A stretch of 12,276 nucleotides of DNA, taken from positions 1 to 12,276 of the forward strand of contig NZ_JOIZ01000048.1 in NCBI RefSeq assembly GCF_000721605.1. Direction: 5' to 3'. The notes beneath the pieces are model-generated. The model searched no databases. It had not been told where the DNA came from and saw nothing but the letters and a program-made list of their open reading frames with translations. The first letter of the stretch is position 1. Every line of letters starts with the position of its first letter. Origin of the DNA: Streptomyces sp. NRRL S-37 (GTDB taxonomy: Bacteria; Actinomycetota; Actinomycetes; Streptomycetales; Streptomycetaceae). Made by a program: the position numbers and the translations under genes. Below are positions 1 to 5,741 of this stretch, piece by piece.

Positions 1-14
1 TCCAGGTAAGTCAT
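1..14 (-). CDS. Possible 5' end of a gene running off the left edge
   Basis: Read on the minus strand, an ATG at 14-12 opens a frame reading Met-Thr-Tyr-Leu before the window ends. A very good Shine-Dalgarno core, AAGGAGG, lies at 33-27. Its distance to the ATG, 12 nt, is longer than usual. Only four codons are visible, so no function can be given. The same frame is open further upstream, back to a GTG at 86, but that stretch uses codons such as TGT TTG TAT that are unlike Streptomyces coding sequence, so I take it as non-coding leader. A 7-bp inverted repeat (44-58) sits upstream of the ribosome binding site. Confidence 0.3.
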
Positions 15-43
15 CCGGCCCAGAAACCTCCTTCCGAGTTCCT

Positions 44-58
44 CCCGGCTGAGCCGGG
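44..58. repeat. Short inverted repeat CCCGGCT-G-AGCCGGG
   Basis: A perfect 7-bp inverted repeat with a one-base centre lies between the broken transposase and the presumed ribosome binding site at 27-33. A second small hairpin, GCGCC-TCGT-GGCGC, is at 71-84. Either could be a terminator for transposon-borne transcription or leader structure of the leftward gene. The sequence alone does not decide. Confidence 0.35.
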
Positions 59-85
59 GATACAAACAGAGCGCCTCGTGGCGCA

Positions 86-559
86 CATGGTGCGTTCGAT
101 GGTCCAGCGGTGGCGGCCGAGTCGCTGTGACGTCTCGACGCCCTTGCGGGCGATGCGGTGCCGGGTGCCTCGCTTCGCCGCCCATTAGGATTCGGACCCG
201 TCAGGTCCCCTTTTCATCGCCCGCATGTTCACCGAGTCGATCGCACAGCGGGACCAGTCCAGGTCACCGCGGGAGCCGAGTTCGTCGAGGACCAGGCGGT
301 GGAGCTTGGCCCATACCCGGGCCTTCGTCCATTCGGTGAACCGGCGATGGGCCGTCGCGCCGGACGGTCCGAACGAGGCGGAGGGCAACTGCTGCCACGT
401 GCAGCCCGAGGTCGCCACGAAGACAATCGCGGCCAGCACTTCGCGGTCGCCGTGCCGACGCCGACCACCGCCCTGAGGCCGCGATGGCGCCTCCGGCACT
501 ACACGCTGGAACAGCCCCCACAACTCGTCCGGCACCAGCCGCTCAACAATCCCTGCCAC
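86..559 (-). pseudogene. IS5-family (DDE) transposase remnant, frameshifted and internally deleted
   Basis: The first 115 or so residues, from the GTG at 559, look like the N-terminal half of the short actinobacterial IS5-type transposases: VERLVPDELW, the GGGRRRHGDREVLAAIVFVATSG region, TEWTKARVW, and the first catalytic Asp in AIDSVNMRA. After KRG near 195 the frame runs to a stop at 185-187. A +1 frame there reads DLTGPNP, which is how these proteins normally continue. A third frame at about 86-175 reads KRGTRHRIARKGVE and GRHRWTIERT, the family's C-terminal block with the catalytic Glu. The segment with the second Asp (HADKGYD in relatives) is missing, and nothing after ERT matches. The gene thus has a frameshift, an internal deletion and a truncated end, and cannot encode an active transposase. 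Family assignment rests on remembered motifs. Confidence 0.85.
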
Positions 560-566
560 GACCGGC

Positions 567-572
567 AGCTTA
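567..572 (-). promoter_or_regulatory. -10-like hexamer TAAGCT before the transposase remnant
   Basis: TAAGCT lies 7 nt upstream of the GTG start at 559, with no Shine-Dalgarno between them. This is the same arrangement as at six intact genes in this window and would give a leaderless transcript. A motif further upstream on the minus strand, CATCTCATTTGG (580-591), resembles the sequence I recall near the ends of such IS5 elements, so the element's terminal repeat may lie around 575-600. I cannot define its exact end. Confidence 0.35.
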
Positions 573-842
573 CCCAGCCAAATGAGATGACTTCATGGTC
601 GGCACCGAACCAGCACGGGAGTCAGCACCGCGCCGTCAAATCACCCTGAACTACGCATCCCGGACGGCACTCGTTTCGGCCACCATCGATCCCCTGAACC
701 GCCTTTGCATGAGCTGGCATGGTGGCCGCACGCATAGCCGGCCCCCGAACTATGTTGCCCCGCCACATGTGCGCCTGACCTGCGGATTCCTACGGTGTGG
801 CGACACGCAAACGTCCCCGTCACAGCCCAGGAAGTGGTGCCG
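573..842. other. Intergenic region upstream of the symporter gene
   Basis: About 280 bp separate the transposase remnant from the symporter start. The left part is probably still the insertion-sequence end. I see no gene here with Streptomyces-like codon use, no RNA gene and no convincing -35/-10 pair for the symporter. TATGTT in ccgaactatgttgcc near 750 is a possible but weak -10. The region is less GC-rich than its neighbours, as expected for a promoter region. Confidence 0.4.
829..834 (+). promoter_or_regulatory. Ribosome binding site AGGAAG that fixes the symporter start
   Basis: AGGAAG lies 8 nt before the ATG at 843. An in-frame GTG at 795 would add 16 residues (WRHANVPVTAQEVVP) unlike the N-terminus of this family and has no such site, so 843 is preferred. 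Confidence 0.7.
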
Positions 843-2222
843 ATGTCGTCGCCCGCAGCCGCTCCACCTGCCCCGGACAACCTCAAGCGCATCGTCGCCG
901 CGTCCCTCATCGGCACCACCATCGAGTGGTACGACTTCTTCCTCTACGGCTCGGCCGCCGCGCTCGTCTTCAACGAGTTGTTCTTCCCGGACTCCGATCC
1001 GCTGGTCGGCACGCTGCTGTCGTTCCTGACGTACGCCGTGGGGTTCGCCGCGCGGCCGCTCGGCGCGCTGGTCTTCGGGCACTACGGGGACCGGCTCGGG
1101 CGCAAGAAGCTGCTGGTGCTGAGCCTGTTGATGATGGGCGGGGCGACGTTCGCGATCGGGTTGCTGCCCACGCACGCGACCGTCGGCAGTGCCGCGCCCG
1201 TGCTGCTCACCGTGCTGCGGCTGGTCCAGGGGTTCGCGCTCGGCGGTGAATGGGGCGGTGCCGTGCTGCTGGTGTCCGAGCACGGGGACGCGCGGCGGCG
1301 CGGGTTCTGGGCCTCGTGGCCGCAGACCGGTGCGCCGGCGGGGCAGTTGCTGGCGACCGGTGTGCTGTCGCTGCTGACCGCCGTGCTGTCGGACTCCGCG
1401 TTCGGGGCCTGGGGCTGGCGGATCCCGTTCCTGCTGTCCGGGGTGCTGGTGATCGTCGGTCTGTGGATCCGTCTCTCCGTCGACGAGTCGCCGGTGTTCA
1501 AGCGGGCGCTGGAGCGGGCCGAGGCACGCAAGGCGGACGCGGGCGCCGAACGGATGCCGGTCGTGGCGGTCCTGCGGCACCACTGGCGTGACGTGCTGGT
1601 GGCGATGGGGGCGCGGATGGCGGAGAACATCGGCTACTACGTGATCACCGCGTTCATCCTCGTGTACGCGACCACGTCCGCCGGGGTCTCGAAGCAGACC
1701 GCGCTCAACGCGGTGCTCATCGCCTCGGCGGTCCACTTCGCCGTCATCCCGGCCTGGGGTGCCCTGTCGGACCGGCTCGGGCGGCGTCCGGTGTATCTGA
1801 TCGGCGCGGCCGGGGTGGGGCTGTGGATGTTCCCGTTCTTCGCGCTGATCGACACCGGCGGTTTCGGCAGCCTGCTGCTGGCGGTGACCGTGGGTCTGGT
1901 ACTGCACGGGGCGATGTACGCGCCGCAGGCCGCCTTCTTCTCCGAGATGTTCGCGACCCGGATGCGCTACTCCGGTGCCTCCATCGGCGCCCAGTTCGCC
2001 TCCGTGGCCGCGGGCGCGCCGGCGCCGCTCATCGCCACGGCACTGCTCTCGGACCACGGCAGCTCCACGCCGATCTCGCTCTACGTCATCGCGGCGAGCC
2101 TGCTGACGATCGTCGCCGTGGCGGCCGCCGAGGAGACCCGGCACCGGGATCTGGCGGACGCGGACCCGTCGGGTGGCGCGGGCGAACCGGTCGAGACGGT
2201 CCGGGACGCGCGCACCGTCTGA
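843..2222 (+). CDS. MHS-family MFS transporter (metabolite:H+ symporter)
   Basis: A 459-residue, 12-helix major facilitator of the metabolite:H+ symport family, which imports small organic acids or zwitterions (shikimate, 2-oxoglutarate, citrate, proline/betaine) with protons across the plasma membrane. Visible family marks are IGTTIEWYDFFLYG (23-36), the loop 2-3 signature GDRLGRKK (82-89), LGGEWGGAVLL (133-143), the repeated half-signature SDRLGRRP (309-316) and SEMFATRMRYSG (367-378). The hydrophilic C-terminal tail begins near 430. Length is normal for the family. The substrate cannot be read from sequence. Its neighbours, a convergent PucR-type regulator and a 3-hydroxybutyrate dehydrogenase, make a short-chain hydroxy- or keto-acid an attractive guess, but only a guess. 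Transcription should end at the hairpin that begins one base after its stop codon. Confidence 0.9.
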   Translation: MSSPAAAPPAPDNLKRIVAASLIGTTIEWYDFFLYGSAAALVFNELFFPDSDPLVGTLLSFLTYAVGFAARPLGALVFGHYGDRLGRKKLLVLSLLMMGGATFAIGLLPTHATVGSAAPVLLTVLRLVQGFALGGEWGGAVLLVSEHGDARRRGFWASWPQTGAPAGQLLATGVLSLLTAVLSDSAFGAWGWRIPFLLSGVLVIVGLWIRLSVDESPVFKRALERAEARKADAGAERMPVVAVLRHHWRDVLVAMGARMAENIGYYVITAFILVYATTSAGVSKQTALNAVLIASAVHFAVIPAWGALSDRLGRRPVYLIGAAGVGLWMFPFFALIDTGGFGSLLLAVTVGLVLHGAMYAPQAAFFSEMFATRMRYSGASIGAQFASVAAGAPAPLIATALLSDHGSSTPISLYVIAASLLTIVAVAAAEETRHRDLADADPSGGAGEPVETVRDARTV

Positions 2223-2223
2223 T

Positions 2224-2280
2224 CCCGCACGGCACTGACTCCCGTACGCGCAGCGCGTACGGGAGTCAGTGCCGTGCGGG
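2224..2280. terminator. Bidirectional terminator: perfect 27-bp inverted repeat
   Basis: The arm 2224-2250 (beginning CCCGCACGGCACTGACTCCC) is exactly complementary to 2254-2280, with a 3-nt CAG loop at 2251-2253. It starts one base after the symporter stop and includes the stop and last four codons (Pro-Ala-Arg-His) of the convergent regulator, which ends at 2266. No T-run follows, which is usual for Streptomyces terminators. It should act on both transcripts. Confidence 0.85.
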
Positions 2281-4254
2281 GGGCGGTGCGCCTCCCGACA
2301 GGCGGTGCAGGCGCAGGGCGAGCTGGATCTCCAGGGCCCGCGCCGGGCTCTGCCAGTCGTCGCCGAGGAGGCGGCCGACGCGTTCCAGCCGCTGGGCGAC
2401 CGTGTTGACGTGGACGTGCAGTTCGTCCTTGGTGCGGGCGGGGCTCATGCCGCAGGCGAAGTAGGCGTCGAGGGTGCGCAGCAGCTCGGTGCCGCGTCGT
2501 TCGTCGTACGCCACGACCTGGCCGATGGTGCGGGTCACGAAGCCGGCGATGTCCCGCTCGCCGGCCAGCAGCAGCCCCAGGAAGCCGAAGTCCTCGGCGG
2601 CGGAGCCGTCACCGGCGCGGCCGAGGAGGCGGAGGGCGTCCAGGCAGCGGCGGGCCTCCGCGTAGGCCGACGCCACGGTGTCGGGGCGGGCGGTGAGGTG
2701 TTCGACCGGGGCGGACGCGCCGACGGTGACCGGTTCGTGGACGGCCGTGCCCAGGTGGCGGGCGGTGCGGCGGGCCAGCTCCGTGGCGGTGTCGCCGGGG
2801 GTGAGGGGCAGCAGCAGGACGGTGCCGCCGTCGCGTGCGGCGGCGAGGCCCTGCCGGGTGGCCGCGAGGTGGGAGGCCGCGGCCCACAGCCGTCTGCGGG
2901 CGTCCGCCTCCTCGTCGGCGCCGGCGGCGGGGCCCTCCAGGCGGGCGGCGAGCACGGTGTGGGTGGCGTCGAGGTCGGCGTGCAGCCGGGCCGCGCGCTC
3001 GCGCAGCAGGCGCGGGTCCCGGTCACGGGCGTCGAGCAGGTCGTCGAGCAGCTCGCCGCGGACGCGCTGTTCGGCCTCGGCGGCGGAGCGGCGGGCGAGC
3101 AGCAGCAGTGAGGTGACCATGGCCGCGCGTTCCAGCGTGCGCTGGTCGACGGGGTCGAGGCCGGGGTGGCCGCGCAGGACCAGCGCGCCGAGGAGTTCGT
3201 CTCCGGCGGCCACCGCGGCGATCCAGTCGTCCCGGTGCCGTACCGCGTGGCCTTCCGCCCGTGAGGACTCCAGGGCCCGGCCGGGTGCCGCGGTGGCCTC
3301 GGTGAACTCGACCGTGCCGTCCAGGACCTGGGACACGGCGGCGGCCACGTCGTGCACCCCGCCGCCGCGCAGGACCAGTCCGGTCAGCCGGTCGTGGACC
3401 TCCGAGGCGCGCTCGATGACCGCGCTGCGGTCCTTGATGATCTCGTTGGCGCGTTCCAGGCCGGCGAGGGCCGAGCGGGTCTCGGCGAGCAGGTTGGCGG
3501 TGTCGATGGCGGCCGCGGCGAGGGCGGCGAAGGAACCGAGCAGGGCGATCTGCTCCCGTTCGAAGACCCTGGCCCGCCGGTCCGCGGCGAACAGGACGCC
3601 GATGACGTGGTGTCCGAGCGTCAACGGCACGCCGAGGATGGCGACGAGCCCCTCGTCCCGCACGCCGGTGTCGATGCTGCGCGTGTGCTGGAAGCGGTCG
3701 TCGCGGAAGTAGTCGTCGGTGACGTAGGGGCGGGCGGTCTGGGCGACGAGGCCGCCGAGCCCCTCCCCCATGCCGAGGCGCAGCTGCTGGAAGCGGGCGG
3801 CGACCGAGCCCTCGGTGACCCGCATGTAGGTGTCGCCCCTGGCCGGGTCGTTCAGGCTGAGGTAGGCCACGTCGGTGCCGAGCAGGGAACGGGCGCGCTG
3901 CACGATCGCCCGGAGCACGGCGTCCAGGTCGCGCAGTCCGGCGAGGTCGTGGGCGGTCTCGAAGAGTGCGGACAGCTCGGCCTCCCGGCGGCGGCGCCCC
4001 TCCAGCTCCGCGCGCACCCGCAGGGCGAGCACCTTGGCCTGCTGGAGGGCGGTGATCCGCTCGGCGGGCAGTCCCTCGGCGCGGGCGAGCAGCACCGGCT
4101 GCTCGTACGCCTCGGCGGAGGCGCCGCGTGCCAGCAGCTCCAGGAACGGCGTCTCGGCGCCGCCGGACGCGGGGCCGGCGTCGGGACGCGTCCGGCCCGG
4201 CGCTCCGGCGGCGGGGGCGGGACGCTCGGCGGACTGGACGTGATCGCGGGACAT
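2266..4254 (-). CDS. GAF-domain PucR/CdaR-family transcriptional regulator
   Basis: A 662-residue cytoplasmic DNA-binding regulator. After a disordered Pro/Ala-rich N-terminus (1-36) comes a region rich in Arg/Glu (50-95) that may be a helical linker. A GAF sensor domain follows at about 98-253 (ETAHDLAGLRDLDAVLRAIV, then IGVLFAADRRARVFEREQIALL). A second region (about 290-390) carries EIIKDRSAVIERASEVHDRL just before it. A CdaR-like degenerate GGDEF region lies at about 395-540, and the C-terminal PucR helix-turn-helix at 590-648 (LLRTLDAYFACGMSPARTKD, HVHVNTVAQRLERVGRLLG). This architecture is typical of large actinobacterial PucR proteins that sense a catabolite and control adjacent catabolic genes. 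I chose ATG 4254, which has GAGGAA 10 nt upstream, over an ATG at 4272 without a ribosome binding site. It lies 87 bp downstream of the dehydrogenase and converges on the symporter, so it probably controls one or both. The effector is unknown. Confidence 0.88.
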   Translation of the reverse strand: MSRDHVQSAERPAPAAGAPGRTRPDAGPASGGAETPFLELLARGASAEAYEQPVLLARAEGLPAERITALQQAKVLALRVRAELEGRRRREAELSALFETAHDLAGLRDLDAVLRAIVQRARSLLGTDVAYLSLNDPARGDTYMRVTEGSVAARFQQLRLGMGEGLGGLVAQTARPYVTDDYFRDDRFQHTRSIDTGVRDEGLVAILGVPLTLGHHVIGVLFAADRRARVFEREQIALLGSFAALAAAAIDTANLLAETRSALAGLERANEIIKDRSAVIERASEVHDRLTGLVLRGGGVHDVAAAVSQVLDGTVEFTEATAAPGRALESSRAEGHAVRHRDDWIAAVAAGDELLGALVLRGHPGLDPVDQRTLERAAMVTSLLLLARRSAAEAEQRVRGELLDDLLDARDRDPRLLRERAARLHADLDATHTVLAARLEGPAAGADEEADARRRLWAAASHLAATRQGLAAARDGGTVLLLPLTPGDTATELARRTARHLGTAVHEPVTVGASAPVEHLTARPDTVASAYAEARRCLDALRLLGRAGDGSAAEDFGFLGLLLAGERDIAGFVTRTIGQVVAYDERRGTELLRTLDAYFACGMSPARTKDELHVHVNTVAQRLERVGRLLGDDWQSPARALEIQLALRLHRLSGGAPPPARH

Positions 4255-4264
4255 GCTCACAGGA

Positions 4265-4270
4265 TTCCTC
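4265..4270 (-). promoter_or_regulatory. Ribosome binding site GAGGAA for the PucR regulator
   Basis: GAGGAA on the minus strand precedes ATG 4254 by 10 nt. A GTG at 4260 lies between them and cannot be excluded as the start; it would add two residues. With the symporter, this is one of two genes in the window with a clear Shine-Dalgarno. Confidence 0.5.
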
Positions 4271-4319
4271 ATCGCGCGGCCGCCCCGTCAGGCCTGTGGA
4301 AAACTCCGCCGGCCGACGG

Positions 4320-4337
4320 CCGGCCGACGTCGGCCGG
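4320..4337. terminator. 18-bp perfect palindrome CCGGCCGAC/GTCGGCCGG after the dehydrogenase
   Basis: The palindrome starts just past the dehydrogenase stop (4342-4344) and lies 66 bp before the regulator start. An extra copy of the half-site, GCCGGCCGACGG, at 4309-4320 lets two alternative foldings form. It could be a terminator separating the two minus-strand genes, or a two-fold operator in the regulator's own promoter region. Position alone does not decide, and both could hold. Confidence 0.55.
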
Positions 4338-4341
4338 TGTC

Positions 4342-5142
4342 TCAGTGCGCGGTCCAGCCGCCGTCCAGGACCAGTGAGGTACCGGTCACGAAGGACGCCT
4401 GCGGGCCGCACAGATAGGCCACCGCCTCGGCTACCTCCTCCGGTTCGATGAGCCGCCGGACGGCGCTGTCCCGCAGCATCACCTCGGACAGGACACGGTC
4501 CTCGGGGATGCCGTGGGTCCGGGCCTGGTCGGCGATCTGCTTCTCGACCAGTGGGGTGCGCACATAGGCGGGGTTCACACAGTTGGAGGTGACGCCATGG
4601 GGCGCGCCTTCGAGGGCGGTGGTCTTGGACAGTCCCTCCAGGCCGTGCTTGGCGGCCACATAGGCGGACTTGTAGGCGGAGGCGCGCAGGCCGTGGACCG
4701 AGGACACATTGACGATGCGGCCCCATCCCTGGCCGTACATGTGGGGCAGGGCTCCCCGGATGAGCCGGAAGGGTGCCTCCAGCATCACGGTGAGCACCGT
4801 GTGGAAGACGTCGGGCGGGAATTCCTCGATGGGGCGGACCAGTTGCAGCCCGGCGTTGTTGACCAGCACGTCGGTGCCGGCGGCGGCGAGTTCGGCGGCG
4901 TCCAGGTCGGTGAGGTCGAGGACGTGCGGCTCGACGGCGCCCCCGGCGTCCCGGGCCGCCTCGGCGAGCGCCGCCAGGCCCGCGGCGTCCCGGTCGACGG
5001 CTCTGACCTCGGCCCCGGCGGCCGCGAGCCGCAGCGCGCAGGCGCGGCCGATACCGCCGGCGGCGCCGGTGACGAGGGCGGTACGGCCACCGAGGTCGAG
5101 CGGGGTGGCGTGGGGGGCCGGAAGGGCACGGGGCGCGGTCAT
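4342..5142 (-). CDS. D-3-hydroxybutyrate dehydrogenase (short-chain dehydrogenase)
   Basis: A 266-residue cytosolic SDR enzyme that should oxidise (R)-3-hydroxybutyrate to acetoacetate with NAD+. The Rossmann motif TGAAGGIG is at 25-32 and NNAGLQ at 95-100. The catalytic residues are Ser148 (SSVHG), Tyr161 and Lys165 (YVAAKHG). Features specific to bacterial 3-hydroxybutyrate dehydrogenases rather than generic SDRs are NNAGLQxVxPIEEFP, LPHMYGQGWGRIVNVSSVHG, YVRTPLVEKQIADQA with HGIPE after it, and the end LDGGWTAH. The enzyme serves ketone-body or polyhydroxybutyrate turnover. There is no strong ribosome binding site; TAGGGT stands 6 nt before the ATG, suggesting a leaderless mRNA. The PucR-type regulator follows 87 bp downstream, and the organic-acid symporter lies beyond it. 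The enzyme family is well supported, substrate slightly less so. Confidence 0.88.
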   Translation of the reverse strand: MTAPRALPAPHATPLDLGGRTALVTGAAGGIGRACALRLAAAGAEVRAVDRDAAGLAALAEAARDAGGAVEPHVLDLTDLDAAELAAAGTDVLVNNAGLQLVRPIEEFPPDVFHTVLTVMLEAPFRLIRGALPHMYGQGWGRIVNVSSVHGLRASAYKSAYVAAKHGLEGLSKTTALEGAPHGVTSNCVNPAYVRTPLVEKQIADQARTHGIPEDRVLSEVMLRDSAVRRLIEPEEVAEAVAYLCGPQASFVTGTSLVLDGGWTAH

Positions 5143-5148
5143 GTGTCG

Positions 5149-5154
5149 ACCCTA
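5149..5154 (-). promoter_or_regulatory. -10 hexamer TAGGGT of the dehydrogenase, leaderless arrangement
   Basis: TAGGGT fits TAnnnT and ends 6 nt before ATG 5142. That puts the expected transcription start at or within a base or two of the A of the start codon. No recognisable -35 stands at 17-18 bp. Confidence 0.5.
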
Positions 5155-5196
5155 GGCAGCACCCCCACCACGCCCCATGTGGGCAAGCCCTACAGT

Positions 5197-5676
5197 TCAG
5201 CCGGTTCCAGTGGGGTCGAACCATGTGGGTGCGTCGGACATGGCCTGCTTGATCCGGAAGCGCGCGAACTCGTTCAGTTCCGGCAGCGCGTCCACGGCGA
5301 ACCAGCCGACGTCCAGCGACTCGTCGTCGTTGACCCGTGCCTCGCCGCCGAGGGCACGGCAGCGGAAGGTGATGTCCATGTACTGGCAGACGTCGCCGTT
5401 CTCGTACGTCACCGGGTCCAGCGCCTGGACCAGGACGACCCGCTCGACGGCGCAGCGCACCGCGGTCTCCTCCTCGACCTCCCGCACGGCGCAGGCCGCG
5501 GGCTGCTCCCCGGGGTCGGGGATGCCGCCGAGCACCGACCACTTGCGGGTGTCGGTCCGCCGGTTCAGCAGGACTCTGCCCTCGTCGTCGAAGACGAGGG
5601 CGGTGACCCCGGGGAGCCAGAGGAGCTGATGACCGGCGGAGGCGCGCAGGGTGCGGATGAAGTCAGGAGTAGCCAT
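5197..5676 (-). CDS. Nudix hydrolase
   Basis: A 159-residue soluble hydrolase of nucleoside-diphosphate-X compounds. The Nudix box occupies 51-73, reading GIPDPGE, seven residues, then REVEEETAV. The metal-binding glutamates of REVEEE (65-70) are present, while the usual Gly near the end of the box is Ala72. The start of the domain (LPGVTALVFDDEGRVLLNRR, 21-40) and a typical C-terminal strand (SLDVGWFAVDALPEL, 120-134) complete the fold. Similar short actinobacterial proteins are annotated only as Nudix domain proteins; the substrate could be a damaged nucleotide, a sugar nucleotide or a cofactor. The start at ATG 5676 is supported by TAGGGT 7 nt upstream and no Shine-Dalgarno. It lies 54 bp ahead of the dehydrogenase start and 65 bp after the Lnt stop, with no functional link evident. 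Confidence 0.9.
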   Translation of the reverse strand: MATPDFIRTLRASAGHQLLWLPGVTALVFDDEGRVLLNRRTDTRKWSVLGGIPDPGEQPAACAVREVEEETAVRCAVERVVLVQALDPVTYENGDVCQYMDITFRCRALGGEARVNDDESLDVGWFAVDALPELNEFARFRIKQAMSDAPTWFDPTGTG

Positions 5677-5683
5677 GCCCCCG

Positions 5684-5689
5684 ACCCTA
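5684..5689 (-). promoter_or_regulatory. -10 hexamer TAGGGT of the Nudix gene, leaderless arrangement
   Basis: TAGGGT ends 7 nt before ATG 5676. The identical 8-mer TAGGGTCG stands in front of the dehydrogenase gene, suggesting the same type of promoter. No clear -35 is visible. Confidence 0.5.
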
Positions 5690-5708
5690 ACCGGCCGGTC
5701 AGAGCCCT

Positions 5709-5726
5709 CCCCCGCGCTTCAGGGGG
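5709..5726 (-). terminator. Weak hairpin CCCCC-N8-GGGGG after lnt
   Basis: A 5-bp GC stem with an 8-nt loop lies in the 65-bp gap between the Lnt stop and the Nudix start. It may be a short terminator for the Lnt transcript. The stem is small, so confidence is low. Confidence 0.3.
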
Positions 5727-5741
5727 CGTGCGGCGGGCGTA

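Noticed and set aside
795..842. Upstream GTG start for the symporter and the inverted repeat GTGT-GGCG-ACAC there
   Set aside because: The ATG at 843 has a well-placed AGGAAG and fits the family N-terminus. The 4-bp repeat is too short to claim as an operator.
4296..4304. TTTTCCACA on the minus strand, resembling a DnaA box
   Set aside because: A single imperfect site without a cluster, AT-rich region or dnaA neighbour is not evidence of an origin.
5174..5228. Nine-base direct repeat CCATGTGGG in the Nudix/dehydrogenase gap and the Nudix 3' end
   Set aside because: Two short copies, one inside coding sequence, with no further copies: likely chance.
3023..5542. An 839-codon open frame on the minus strand and similarly long frames elsewhere (750-2144 minus, 4513-6036 plus, 5994-7538 plus, 10058-11359 plus)
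   Set aside because: They lie over genes with clear families, and their translations are Arg/Pro/Gly-, His- or Gln-rich without any domain. Long shadow frames are expected in DNA this rich in GC.
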